DNA of 64,000 nucleotides, taken from NCBI GenBank assembly GCA_014075275.1, contig CP046179.1, positions 3,109,932 through 3,173,931 of the forward strand, written 5' to 3'. Under the pieces are notes generated by a model. It ran no database searches. It worked only from the letters and a program-made list of their open reading frames with translations, and was not told where the DNA came from. This DNA comes from Boseongicola sp. GTDB lineage: Bacteria; Pseudomonadota; Alphaproteobacteria; Rhodobacterales; Rhodobacteraceae. The position numbers and the translations under genes are program-made. Below, piece by piece: positions 18,482 through 26,633 of the stretch (positions within the stretch are counted from its first letter, which is position 1; each line of letters starts with the position of its first letter).

Positions 18482-20185
18482 ATGCGTCTGCGCCAAGTTT
18501 TCATGATCGTAGGTGCCATTGCGGCTGGCGGGCCGGTAATAGCAGACGGCAATGCAGGTGCCTATTTGGCTGCTCGAAGTGCGATTATTGACAATGACTA
18601 TGCCGAAGCGTCGCGTCAGTTCACGCGGGCGCTGCTTGGCGACTCTACAAACCCAGTCATTCTTGAAAATGGAATGACGGCCTATCTGGGGCTTGGTGAT
18701 CTTGAGAGAGCCGCCCCAATGGCGCGCCGCCTGGATGAGATGGATATTCGTAGCCAACTTGCCGATTTGGTGCTTTTAGGGGATGTGGCCGCGCGCGGCG
18801 AATGGGAGACTGCGCTTGATTACCTGAATGCCGGAAATTCCGTCGGACCGCTTTTTGACGGGTTGGTTCGAGCATGGTCAGAACTGGGGGCCGGTCGTGT
18901 CGGCGATGCGATTGCCAGTTTTGACGCTGTGGCAACAAGTGACGGTGTTCAGGCATTCGGACTCTATCACAAGGCTTTGGCCCTCGCGTCGGTGGGTGAC
19001 TACGAAGGCGCTGCGGAAATTTTTTCCGGCGACTCCGGCCCGAACCTGAGACTGACTCGTCGTGGCATAATCGCTTATTCGCAGGTGCTAAGCCAGCTTG
19101 AGCGCAATGAAGACGCTTTGGAAATTGTCGGAGTAGTGGCGGGCAATGCGGCTGATCCAACCATGCTGGTTTTGCAAGAGCAACTGGCGTCGGGTGAGAC
19201 GCTTACATTTGATGCCGTTCGTTCTCCTACAGACGGGGTCGCAGAAGTCTATCACTCAATTGCAGGCGCTCTTAGGGGCGAGGCTCAGGATGCATACACA
19301 CTGCTATATGGACGGATGGCCCTGGCGCTTCGGTCTGATCATGTTGACGCCTTGCTTTTGACGGCGGAGCTTCTGGAATCTCTGGATCAATATGAACTGG
19401 CAACCCAGGTCTATGACACCGTTCCACGGGACGCCCCGGCGTTCTATGCTGCAGAACTAGGGCGTGCGGCTGCATTGCGTCAGGCCGATCGTAACGACGA
19501 GGCCGTGGAAGTGCTGCGGCAGCTGGCAGAGAGCCATGCTGACATACCGTTGGTTCACGTGAACCTCGGAGATACGCTTCGTGGTCTGGATCGGTTTGAA
19601 GAGGCAATTGGAGCCTATGACGCGGCCATCGAGTTGATTGTGACGCCGGAAGAGCAGCATTGGATCATGTATTTTGCCAGAGGGATTGTTCACGAACGAA
19701 CAGACCAATGGGAAAACGCAGAGACCGACTTCCGCAAAGCGCTCGAACTGCGTCCCGAACAGCCGCAGGTTTTGAATTATCTTGGTTATTCCTTCCTTGA
19801 AATGCAGCTAAATTTGGATGAGGCGCTCGATATGATCGAGCGGGCCGTCGCGTTGCGACCCGAGTCAGGTTACATCATCGATAGTCTTGGCTGGGGTCTT
19901 TATCGGCTAGGGCGTTATGATGAAGCTGTGGGCCATATGGAGCGTGCAGTTGAACTGATGGCGATTGACCCGGTGGTCAATGACCATCTTGGTGACGTTT
20001 ATTGGGCAGTTGGTCGCTTTCGCGAAGCCGAGTTTCAGTGGCACCGCGCCCTGTCGTTCATTGGGGGTGCCAACGACAATGGAGACGCGGATCCTGACCG
20101 GATCAGACGCAAATTGGACGTGGGACTGGACCAGGTTCTGGAAGAAGAGGGTGAGTCCCCTCTGAGAATGGCGAATGACGGTTAG
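18482..20185 (+). CDS. exported TPR-repeat protein
   Basis: A 567-residue protein with a cleavable signal peptide (MRLRQVFMIVGAIAAGGPVIA, cut near ADG) followed by many tetratricopeptide repeats. Clear units occur in the C-terminal half (for example AEVLRQLAE-like VEVLRQLAESHADIPLVHVN, DFRKALELRPEQPQVLNYLG). TPR proteins scaffold complexes; the partner is unknown. Start ATG 18482 has AAAGGA 6 nt upstream, preferred to a TTG at 18467. The stop overlaps the ispE start by 11 bases, so translation is probably coupled. The ETF-QO/TPR/ispE order is, from memory, common in roseobacters. Confidence 0.9.
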   Translation: MRLRQVFMIVGAIAAGGPVIADGNAGAYLAARSAIIDNDYAEASRQFTRALLGDSTNPVILENGMTAYLGLGDLERAAPMARRLDEMDIRSQLADLVLLGDVAARGEWETALDYLNAGNSVGPLFDGLVRAWSELGAGRVGDAIASFDAVATSDGVQAFGLYHKALALASVGDYEGAAEIFSGDSGPNLRLTRRGIIAYSQVLSQLERNEDALEIVGVVAGNAADPTMLVLQEQLASGETLTFDAVRSPTDGVAEVYHSIAGALRGEAQDAYTLLYGRMALALRSDHVDALLLTAELLESLDQYELATQVYDTVPRDAPAFYAAELGRAAALRQADRNDEAVEVLRQLAESHADIPLVHVNLGDTLRGLDRFEEAIGAYDAAIELIVTPEEQHWIMYFARGIVHERTDQWENAETDFRKALELRPEQPQVLNYLGYSFLEMQLNLDEALDMIERAVALRPESGYIIDSLGWGLYRLGRYDEAVGHMERAVELMAIDPVVNDHLGDVYWAVGRFREAEFQWHRALSFIGGANDNGDADPDRIRRKLDVGLDQVLEEEGESPLRMANDG

Positions 20186-21047
20186 TGTCTTTGCGCCGGC
20201 AAAGATCAATCTGACCTTACATGTCACAGGCCGAAGGTCGGACGGCTATCATGAGTTGGACTCGCTAGTTGTTTTTGCGCCCATTGGCGACAGTCTTAGA
20301 ATCCGAAAGTCAAACACCATGTCACTCACGGTCAGCGGGCCAGAGGCTAGTGGTGTTCCGACTGACGCGAGCAATTTAGCGTTGCGCGCCGCCGAACTGG
20401 CGGGCGCGGGTCAACCGGTAGAAATTCTTCTTGAAAAAAACCTTCCTACGGCATCGGGGATCGGCGGCGGATCTGCAGATGCTGCTGCGGCATGGCGAGG
20501 AATGGAGCAGTTGTGCGGTGCAAAGCGCGCATTGTCCGGAAAGAGCAAGATGCTGGCGATCGGTGTCGATGTTCCGATGTGCTATTTATCACGCCCTATG
20601 CGCGCACGAGGTGTCGGTGAAATCTTGACCGAAATTAACCTGCCGCCTTTGTCAGCACTGTTGGTAAATCCGCGCGTGCCGGTCGCGACCCCTGCAGTGT
20701 TCGGAGCTTTAATGACATCAAGTATTTCGCCTATGCGCGAAGCGATCCCCTCGTTTGCGACAACCAGAGACTTGATCGATTGGTTGGTGCGATGCCGCAA
20801 TGATTTGGAGGTTCCGGCGACAACCATCGCGCCAGTTGTAACCGAAGTCTTGAACTTTCTGTCATCTCTGGAGGGATCACGTCTGGCCCGTATGTCGGGA
20901 TCCGGGGCGAGCTGTTTTGCGTTGTTCGATGACCTGAATGCCGCCAAGAAAGTCGAAGCCGCTGCGAAGACTGCGCATCCTAATTGGTGGGTTAAGGCCT
21001 GTCAGTTGGGAGATATGTCTCAGATGTCGCGACCTGTCGCCATTTGA
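20175..21047 (+). CDS. ispE: 4-diphosphocytidyl-2-C-methyl-D-erythritol kinase
   Basis: ATP-dependent kinase of the non-mevalonate (MEP) isoprenoid pathway. 290 residues, the family length. The GHMP-kinase N-terminus APAKINLTLHVTGRRSDGYHEL (residues 7-28, with Lys10 and Asp-Gly-Tyr-His) and the ATP-binding loop LPTASGIGGGSADAAA (about residue 90) are intact, and the C-terminal GSGASCFALF is present. The start overlaps the TPR gene. A polyprenyl diphosphate synthase, a user of the pathway's product, lies convergently downstream. Confidence 0.96.
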   Translation: MTVSVFAPAKINLTLHVTGRRSDGYHELDSLVVFAPIGDSLRIRKSNTMSLTVSGPEASGVPTDASNLALRAAELAGAGQPVEILLEKNLPTASGIGGGSADAAAAWRGMEQLCGAKRALSGKSKMLAIGVDVPMCYLSRPMRARGVGEILTEINLPPLSALLVNPRVPVATPAVFGALMTSSISPMREAIPSFATTRDLIDWLVRCRNDLEVPATTIAPVVTEVLNFLSSLEGSRLARMSGSGASCFALFDDLNAAKKVEAAAKTAHPNWWVKACQLGDMSQMSRPVAI

Positions 21048-21076
21048 TATCGGTGCAATTTCGCTGCGCCGATCCG

Positions 21077-21118
21077 CTGGGGCCTTGCCCCAGACTCCAG
21101 AGTATCTTTGCCAAAAGG
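21077..21118 (+). repeat. intergenic hairpin + GAGTAT core repeat, copy F (divergent)
   Basis: Hairpin CTGGGGC/GCCCCAG (21077-21083, 21087-21093, 3-nt loop) followed by GAGTATCTTTGCCAAAAGG at 21100-21118. It is a weaker member of the family also seen near 24.3, 41.4, 45.0, 50.0 and 61.2 kb. It lies between the convergent ispE and polyprenyl synthase genes, where it may also help end transcripts. Confidence 0.55.
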
Positions 21119-21131
21119 TATGCCGGATTTG

Positions 21132-22136
21132 TCAGTGCAATCGTGCAACGACATAGTCGGCGAGTTCAGCGAGCATTTCCCTAACGGGGTGCTTGGGCAG
21201 TACATTTAGAGCATTCTTCGCAGTCTGAGACCAGTGCAACGCTTCATCGCCCGTAGCAGCCATCGTGCCGTGAAGATCGATATACTCCAGAGCGGTTTCG
21301 AGGTCGCCGTCGTGCTGATCGCCTTTTGCGATAGTGCGTTGCCAGAACGCTGTTTGCGTTTCATCGGCCTGCGCTATCGCCTTTATGACGGGCAGTGTAA
21401 GTTTTCGTTCGCGAAAGTCGTCACCAATGTTCTTACCGGTTAGATTTGAATCACCGCCGTAGTCCAGCAAATCATCTGCAATTTGGAACGCGATTCCGAG
21501 AGCGTCGCCATAGGTTTGGAGTGCCTCAAGCTGGTCCTTTTCGATGCCTGCGATTTCACCGCCAACTTCGCAAGCTGCCGCAAACAGTGCGGCTGTCTTT
21601 CCGCGGACGACCTGTAGGTAGATGTCTTCTGTTGTCGCCAGGTTGGCCGCCGCTGTCAGTTGCAGCACTTCGCCTTCTGCAATAGTTGCAGAGGCGTTCG
21701 CAAGGATATCCAATACACGAAGCGAGCCAGTTTCGACCATCAATTGAAACGAACGTGCGAATAGGTAATCACCAACCAACACCGAAGATTTATTGTCCCA
21801 CAGCAAATTGGCCGTGGGGCGCCCGCGACGCTGATTGCTTTCATCGACCACATCGTCATGCAACAGCGTTGCGGTGTGTATAAATTCGACCGTCGCGGCC
21901 AAGCGGCGGTGATGTTCACCTTCGTAACCGCAAAGCCGCGCCGCGGCCAAAGTCAGCATTGGGCGCAGGCGTTTTCCACCTGCTTCAACAAGGTGCGCCG
22001 TAACTTCCGGAATGCGGGGTGCATGCTCTGACGCCATCCGCTGGCGGATCAGGGCATTGACCGCCATAAGATCGTCGGCAAGGTAAGACGCCAACTTTTC
22101 ATGCGGCTTGGCCGCAGTCGGGGTATCTAATCCCAT
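21132..22136 (-). CDS. polyprenyl diphosphate synthase (octa/decaprenyl type)
   Basis: Trans-prenyltransferase that makes the ubiquinone side chain. About 334 residues. The first aspartate-rich motif LLHDDVVDESNQRRGRPTAN (about residue 92) and the second QIADDLLDYGGD (about residue 218) are intact, with GGKRLRPMLTL near residue 53. Residues before the first motif suggest a long-chain enzyme (IspB type), but chain length cannot be read with certainty. Start ATG 22136; a GTG one codon upstream is possible. Divergent from the DUF2007 gene. Confidence 0.93.
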   Translation of the reverse strand: MGLDTPTAAKPHEKLASYLADDLMAVNALIRQRMASEHAPRIPEVTAHLVEAGGKRLRPMLTLAAARLCGYEGEHHRRLAATVEFIHTATLLHDDVVDESNQRRGRPTANLLWDNKSSVLVGDYLFARSFQLMVETGSLRVLDILANASATIAEGEVLQLTAAANLATTEDIYLQVVRGKTAALFAAACEVGGEIAGIEKDQLEALQTYGDALGIAFQIADDLLDYGGDSNLTGKNIGDDFRERKLTLPVIKAIAQADETQTAFWQRTIAKGDQHDGDLETALEYIDLHGTMAATGDEALHWSQTAKNALNVLPKHPVREMLAELADYVVARLH

Positions 22137-22191
22137 CACACGCTCGTTAGATTGCTCGACAAACCCAATCGTCTGCCATTATGTCCATCCC

Positions 22192-22407
22192 ATGAAAGAG
22201 CTTTTGCGCACCAATGATCCAACACTCATCGCTTTCGCGAAAGCTCTCCTTGAAGGCGAGGATATAGACTTCTTCGAGATGGACGTCCACATGAGTGTGC
22301 TCGAAGGATCAATTGGTGTGTTGCCGCGAAGGTTGATGGTGCGCGAGAAAGATCATTTTCGCGCCAGCCACGTGCTGAAAGACAACGACATCCCATTCGG
22401 GTCATGA
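22192..22407 (+). CDS. DUF2007 small protein
   Basis: A 71-residue protein beginning MKELLRTNDP with the family's FAKALLEGEDIDFFEMDVHM and GVLPRRLMV. DUF2007 proteins are described as putative signal-transducing (PII-like fold) proteins; function is unproven. ATG 22192 is the natural start; the open frame from 22108 is unsupported. It overlaps the following methyltransferase start by ATGA, indicating an operon. Confidence 0.85.
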   Translation: MKELLRTNDPTLIAFAKALLEGEDIDFFEMDVHMSVLEGSIGVLPRRLMVREKDHFRASHVLKDNDIPFGS

Positions 22408-23168
22408 CGGATACCACTCAAGACGAGTTTTTAGACGGGCGGCTGGTGATCCGACAGCCCATAAAAGGATATCGTGCAGGGGCAGATCCGGTGTTTCTGG
22501 CCGCAGCGGTACCGGCAAAGTCAGGTGAAAGTGTCTTAGAGTTAGGATGCGGTGTTGGGGTTGCGCTGTATTGCCTAATGCGACGGGTATCTGGCCTGAG
22601 CGCAACGGGCGTAGAATTCCAACATGAACTGGCTCATCTGGCGCGCGAGAATGGCGAAGCAAACGGGCTAAAAGCAGAAATCGTCACGGCAAATTTGATG
22701 GCTCTGCCAGAGCCTATTAAGGCGGTTTCTTACGATCATGTTTTTGCCAATCCTCCGTACTTTGATCGTCGAACAGGTTCAGAGTCAGCCGAGATCGGGC
22801 GCGAACTGGGGCGGGGTGAAGAAACCCCATTGACTGATTGGGTCGATGTGGCCGTACGTCGACTTAAGCCCAAGGGAAGGCTGACATTAATCCAGCGTAC
22901 ATCGCGATTGAGTGATGTTCTGGCGACTTTGGATGATCGTGTCGGAGATGTGTCGGTTCAGCCTCTGGTGGCAAGAAAAAACCATGATAGCGAGCATTTT
23001 ATTCTATCCGCTCGCAAAGGTGCAAAGGGCGCGTTTCGGTTGCAATATCCCTTAGTTTTGCATGATGGTGCCAAGCATATTGCTGACGGCGACAGCTATT
23101 CACCGGCTGCGAAATCGGTGCTTCGTGACTCTGAAAGCCTTTCAGACGCGATTTTAGCACTTAAGTAA
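22404..23168 (+). CDS. TrmN6-like (COG4123) methyltransferase
   Basis: N6-adenine-type methyltransferase, 254 residues, probably acting on tRNA; E. coli TrmN6 modifies A37 of tRNA1(Val). SAM motif VLELGCGVGVALYCLM (about residue 45) and catalytic NPPYF (about residue 116) are clear. The N-terminus FLDGRLVIRQPIKGYRAGADPVFLAAAVP matches the family's recognition segment. Translationally coupled to the DUF2007 gene. The actual RNA target in this organism is inferred. Confidence 0.88.
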   Translation: MTDTTQDEFLDGRLVIRQPIKGYRAGADPVFLAAAVPAKSGESVLELGCGVGVALYCLMRRVSGLSATGVEFQHELAHLARENGEANGLKAEIVTANLMALPEPIKAVSYDHVFANPPYFDRRTGSESAEIGRELGRGEETPLTDWVDVAVRRLKPKGRLTLIQRTSRLSDVLATLDDRVGDVSVQPLVARKNHDSEHFILSARKGAKGAFRLQYPLVLHDGAKHIADGDSYSPAAKSVLRDSESLSDAILALK

Positions 23169-23272
23169 GAATTAGGCCGTTAGTTGCCGAACACAGTTTT
23201 TCCAAGCGCAAGGCGTGACTCGAATCAGATTTCGTGCTGCACTTGGGGAATATTCAAAAGAGGAGGACGACA

Positions 23273-23437
23273 ATGAGCATGAGTTCGCACCTGCAGGAAC
23301 TCCGTAAGAAACACGACACACTCTCACAGGAAGTCGAACAGGCACAGCGCAGCCCGGCTTTTGATGATCTTCAGATTACGGCGCTCAAAAAGCAAAAATT
23401 AAAGATTAAAGAGGAAATTGAGCGGTTAAGTCACTAA
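23273..23437 (+). CDS. YdcH/DUF465 small protein
   Basis: A 54-residue, highly charged helical protein beginning MSMSSHLQELRKKHDTL. It is typical of the DUF465/YdcH family, whose function is unknown; two helices are expected to form a hairpin (LSQEVEQAQ..., then ALKKQKLKIKEEIERL). A very strong GAGGAGGA ribosome-binding site precedes ATG 23273, suggesting high expression. Convergent with phbB. Confidence 0.9.
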   Translation: MSMSSHLQELRKKHDTLSQEVEQAQRSPAFDDLQITALKKQKLKIKEEIERLSH

Positions 23438-23480
23438 CCGCCCCCCAAACTTATCAGCACTGTCCTCACGGCTTTGCAAT

Positions 23481-23512
23481 AAAAAAAGCCCGCATCTGTT
23501 GGGATGCGGACT
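23481..23512 (-). terminator. intrinsic terminator after phbB
   Basis: On the minus strand: 10-bp stem AGTCCGCATC/GATGCGGGCT with a 6-nt loop, then seven Ts (the A-tract 23481-23487 on the plus strand). It lies 28 bases after the phbB stop. Confidence 0.95.
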
Positions 23513-23539
23513 TTCGAAGCTTGTTGCGCCTCAGTTGAA

Positions 23540-24262
23540 TTAAGCGAAGAACTGAGCGCCGTTCGCTGAAATTGTCGAACCATTGATAAATCCAGCGTCG
23601 TCCGATGCCAGGAATGCAACGCAACGCGCAATTTCTTCTGGTTCACCCAAACGACCGGCTGGAATTTGGCCGATGATCGACTCGCGAACCTTTTCGGGAA
23701 CAGCCATGACCATCTCGGTCGCAATGTAGCCTGGGCAAATCGCGTTGGCTGTGATCCCGGCGCGTGCACCTTCTTGCGCAAGTGACTTCACAATGCCCAA
23801 ATCGCCAGCTTTCGTCGCGGCATAGTTTACCTGTGCGAACTGGCCCTTCTGGCCATTGATCGAGCTGATCACGATTACGCGGCCAAATTTGCGCTCACGC
23901 ATTCCAGGCCAGGCAGGGTGCACAGTGTTGAACACGCCTGTCAGGTTCGTGCCGATCACCTCGTTCCACTGCTCAGGTGTCATACGGTGGAAAGGGGCGT
24001 CACGGGTAATACCGGCGTTTGCAACGATCACATCGATCGGGCCAAGATCGGCCTCTACCTGGGCAATTCCTGCGGCTGAGGCGTCATAATCAGCCACATT
24101 CCATTTGTAGGTCTTGATGCCGGTTTCCGCTGTAAACGCGGCAGCCTTTTCGTCATTGCCCGCGTAAGTCGCCGCGACTTCATAACCTTCGGCCTTCAGT
24201 TTCTTCGAAATCGCTTCGCCAATCCCGCGTGATCCGCCGGTGACCAGTGCTACACGTCCCAT
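23540..24262 (-). CDS. phbB: acetoacetyl-CoA reductase
   Basis: NADPH-dependent reduction of acetoacetyl-CoA to (R)-3-hydroxybutyryl-CoA, second step of polyhydroxybutyrate synthesis. 240 residues. SDR motifs: MGRVALVTGGSRGIGEAI at the N-terminus, NAGITRD, catalytic Ser/Tyr/Lys in SSINGQKGQFAQVNYAATKAG. It ends with SANGAQFFA. ATG 24262 is chosen over 24277, because GGAGA lies 7 nt upstream and the family begins M(G/A)RVALVTGG. Same strand as phbA, which precedes it with a repeat-bearing 145-base spacer. Confidence 0.97.
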   Translation of the reverse strand: MGRVALVTGGSRGIGEAISKKLKAEGYEVAATYAGNDEKAAAFTAETGIKTYKWNVADYDASAAGIAQVEADLGPIDVIVANAGITRDAPFHRMTPEQWNEVIGTNLTGVFNTVHPAWPGMRERKFGRVIVISSINGQKGQFAQVNYAATKAGDLGIVKSLAQEGARAGITANAICPGYIATEMVMAVPEKVRESIIGQIPAGRLGEPEEIARCVAFLASDDAGFINGSTISANGAQFFA

Positions 24263-24296
24263 TTTCGTCTCCTTCATAAATCTCGAAACTCGGAGG

Positions 24297-24366
24297 CTTC
24301 TTTCTGCTCAGAAATACTCCGGGGGGTGAATTGGCCGTCTCGGCCAAGAGGGGGGCAGCGCCCCCC
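24297..24366 (+). repeat. intergenic core + GC hairpin repeat, copy A
   Basis: Core CTTCTTTCTGCTCAGAAATA at 24297-24316 runs into CTCCGGGGGG. Next come hairpin TTGGCCG-TCT-CGGCCAA (24331-24347) and hairpin GGGGGGC-AGC-GCCCCCC-type (24350-24366). The core and the last hairpin are shared almost exactly with the copy at 45.03-45.08 kb. It lies between phbA and phbB. Confidence 0.8.
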
Positions 24367-24407
24367 GTTTACCGCGTGGTCCCAAGAATTGGGGCCACGC
24401 AAAACCT

Positions 24408-25583
24408 TCAGGGGCGCTCGACGCACAGGGCAACGCCCATGCCGCCACCGATACACAGTGTAGCCAGACCTTTTTTGGCATCGCGGCGCTGCATTTCGAA
24501 CAGCAGTGTGTTCAGGACCCGGGCACCTGAGGCACCAATGGGGTGGCCAATAGCGATAGCGCCGCCGTTGACGTTCACGATTTCCGGGTCCCAGCCCATG
24601 TCTTTGTTAACCGCGCAGGCCTGAGCGGCAAAAGCCTCGTTGGCTTCAACCAGATCCAGATCGCTGACCGACCAACCTGCTTTGTCCAGTGCTTTGCGCG
24701 ATGCGTAAATCGGACCCACGCCCATGATCGACGGGTCCAGACCGGCTGTCGCATAGGATGCGATGCGGGCCATTGGGTTGATGCCGCGCTTTTCAGCTTC
24801 ATCAGCGCTCATCAAGAGGACGCCAGCGGCGCCGTCGTTGATGCCGGATGCGTTGGCTGCTGTGACCGAGCCGTCTTTGGCAAAGGCCGGGCGCAGTTTC
24901 TGCATGTTTTCGATCGTTGCGCCGTGGCGGATGTATTCATCTTTGTTAACCAGAATATCACCCTTGCGGGTCTTGATGGTGAAGTCGATGACTTCGTCAT
25001 CGAACTTGCCAGCCTTCTGCGCAGCTTCGGCTTTGTTTTGGCTGGCCAGTGCGAATTCGTCCTGGGTTTCGCGGCTGATCTGCCATTTCTCGGCGACGTT
25101 CTCGGCTGTCTGACCCATGTGATAGCCGTTGAAGGTGTCCCAAAGCCCGTCTTTGATCATCGTGTCGATCAGTTTCAGATCGCCCATCTTTTGACCGGCG
25201 CGGATGGCCTGAGCATGGGGGCTCATCGACATGTTTTCCTGACCACCAGCAGCGACGATGTTGGCGTCGCCCAGCATGATGTGCTGGGCACCCAATGCAA
25301 CGGTGCGCAGGCCGGAACCGCATACCTGATTGATGGACCAAGCGGCGCTTTCTTGTGGCAAGCCAGCGTTGATGTGTGCCTGACGGGCCGGGTTCTGGCC
25401 TTGTGCTGCTGTCAGAACCTGACCAAGTATCGTTTCGGAAACGTCAGCCTTGTCGACGCCTGCGCGTTCAACCAGCGCCTCAAGAACAGAGGCACCAAGA
25501 TCGTGTGCGGGTGTGTTGGCAAAGCTGCCGCTGAAGCTGCCGACGGCGGTCCGTGCGGCGCTGGCGATGACGACGTTGGTCAT
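24408..25583 (-). CDS. phbA: acetyl-CoA acetyltransferase (beta-ketothiolase)
   Basis: Condenses two acetyl-CoA to acetoacetyl-CoA, first step of polyhydroxybutyrate synthesis, and can run in reverse. 391 residues, the family length. Nucleophile Cys88 in NQVCGSGLR; the conserved His in [11 protein letters not shown] (about residue 347); second catalytic Cys in LCIGGGMG near the C-terminus. The GGGAGA ribosome-binding site is 6 nt before ATG 25583. Upstream lies a striking array of three 19-bp dyads. It probably forms a unit with phbB. Confidence 0.98.
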   Translation of the reverse strand: MTNVVIASAARTAVGSFSGSFANTPAHDLGASVLEALVERAGVDKADVSETILGQVLTAAQGQNPARQAHINAGLPQESAAWSINQVCGSGLRTVALGAQHIMLGDANIVAAGGQENMSMSPHAQAIRAGQKMGDLKLIDTMIKDGLWDTFNGYHMGQTAENVAEKWQISRETQDEFALASQNKAEAAQKAGKFDDEVIDFTIKTRKGDILVNKDEYIRHGATIENMQKLRPAFAKDGSVTAANASGINDGAAGVLLMSADEAEKRGINPMARIASYATAGLDPSIMGVGPIYASRKALDKAGWSVSDLDLVEANEAFAAQACAVNKDMGWDPEIVNVNGGAIAIGHPIGASGARVLNTLLFEMQRRDAKKGLATLCIGGGMGVALCVERP

Positions 25584-25613
25584 GGTGGTCTCCCTGAAAG
25601 TCCAGTGTCAGTT

Positions 25614-25684
25614 GCGGGTCGTTTACCCGACGTTGGTTTGTGGGTCTTTGACCCGACGGCATATTGCGGGTGATTGACCCGACG
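25614..25684 (-). promoter_or_regulatory. three tandem 19-bp dyads with 26-bp period upstream of phbA
   Basis: Plus-strand units at 25614-25632 (GCGGGTCGTTTACCCGACG), 25640-25658 (GTGGGTCTTTGACCCGACG) and 25666-25684 (GCGGGTGATTGACCCGACG). Spacing is exactly 26 bases each time; spacers are unlike one another. Each unit is a dyad (GGGT...ACCC). They lie 31-101 bases before the phbA start codon, the expected place for operator sites. A further dyad CAGTTGC/GCAACTG lies at about 25704-25726. The cognate regulator is unknown. Confidence 0.75.
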
Positions 25685-25763
25685 GAATTTGCGCGGACAT
25701 TATGCAGTTGCAGAAAAATAGCAACTGACAGAACGTCACCCCACCCGAATACCCGTTATGCGG

Positions 25764-26633
25764 TTAGCGCCCGTAATACAGTCCGACGACGTGTTTTGCC
25801 TCGGCAAAGAACAACCAGCGTTGCACAAACACGCCTGCCAAATGCGACAGGATGGCCGCCACTGCAAAGGCATGGCTGAACGGCAAAAGTAGGATCAATA
25901 CGGGCAAGACAACCGCTAGCGAAAGGGAAATGATCTTAAGCGTTTGCGCGTGTTTGCGGGCGACACGGAAGACCATTTCGTGGGTCAGATAATTGCCACC
26001 TGTATGTGGCGCTTCAAAGGCGCGGACCTTGCCGATAGTGCCAAGCCCAGTGGCAGTTTCCATCGTCGAATCCGAGGCAGCTTCGGTGCGATCCTGATCG
26101 TACCAAGCCGCGACCTGAAGGATACCCAGAAGCGGTAAAAACCATATCGCGACCGAGACTTGCCCCGCTAGAAGCGTGCCGCCGGTGATGCCATAGGCCA
26201 GAAATAGCGCCGGTGGCGACCAGTGATTCCATCGCGGCACCGTGCGCAGTTGGGTGTAAATCATCGAGGTTGCGAATATCGTCCCAACGGCAAGAAGCGC
26301 GCCGATGATGCCGAGAAAGCCCAGGCGCGTGTCCGCGAAGACAAGTCCAGCGCCATAAGGCGCCATGACAATCAATGTGGCAACCGCCAGCCAGCCTTCG
26401 CGGGAAAGCCAACTTGATCGCCATTGGGTAAATGCCTTCAACGCGCGTTCCGGGTGACCGAGATGCAGTGTCGATGCGACCAACCCGCCTGCCGCCAGAA
26501 GATAGGCGATAACGAAGAAGACGAAAGCGGTCCAACCGGTGACACCGGGATAGCCGAGGCCGAGAAGGGCCAAAAGGCCGAAGCCAAGGCCCGATAGCGT
26601 GGTGAATGCGATGATCGACGGTGCCGGATGCAT
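25764..26633 (-). CDS. soeC: SoeC-like DmsC-family membrane anchor
   Basis: Membrane anchor and quinone-reducing subunit, 289 residues with about eight helices. Family features: TLHLGHPERALKAFTQWRSSWLSREG (residues 54-79 region, shown in part by HLGHPERAL and SWLSREG) and the C-terminal FVQRWLFFAEAKHVVGLYYG. Its start shares one base with the soeB stop (TAATG). Together with the Fe-S and molybdopterin subunits it forms an enzyme facing the cytoplasm, as known for SoeABC sulfite dehydrogenases. A DMSO reductase assignment is less likely, because subunit A has no Tat signal. Confidence 0.88.
   Translation of the reverse strand: MHPAPSIIAFTTLSGLGFGLLALLGLGYPGVTGWTAFVFFVIAYLLAAGGLVASTLHLGHPERALKAFTQWRSSWLSREGWLAVATLIVMAPYGAGLVFADTRLGFLGIIGALLAVGTIFATSMIYTQLRTVPRWNHWSPPALFLAYGITGGTLLAGQVSVAIWFLPLLGILQVAAWYDQDRTEAASDSTMETATGLGTIGKVRAFEAPHTGGNYLTHEMVFRVARKHAQTLKIISLSLAVVLPVLILLLPFSHAFAVAAILSHLAGVFVQRWLFFAEAKHVVGLYYGR

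Noticed and set aside
24543-25673. 376-residue frame antisense to phbA
   Set aside because: Shadow of the thiolase gene; the opposite strand carries all catalytic motifs.
25614-25684. Short CRISPR array
   Set aside because: Only three units, 7-base spacers and internal dyads; no cas genes. Operator sites fit better.
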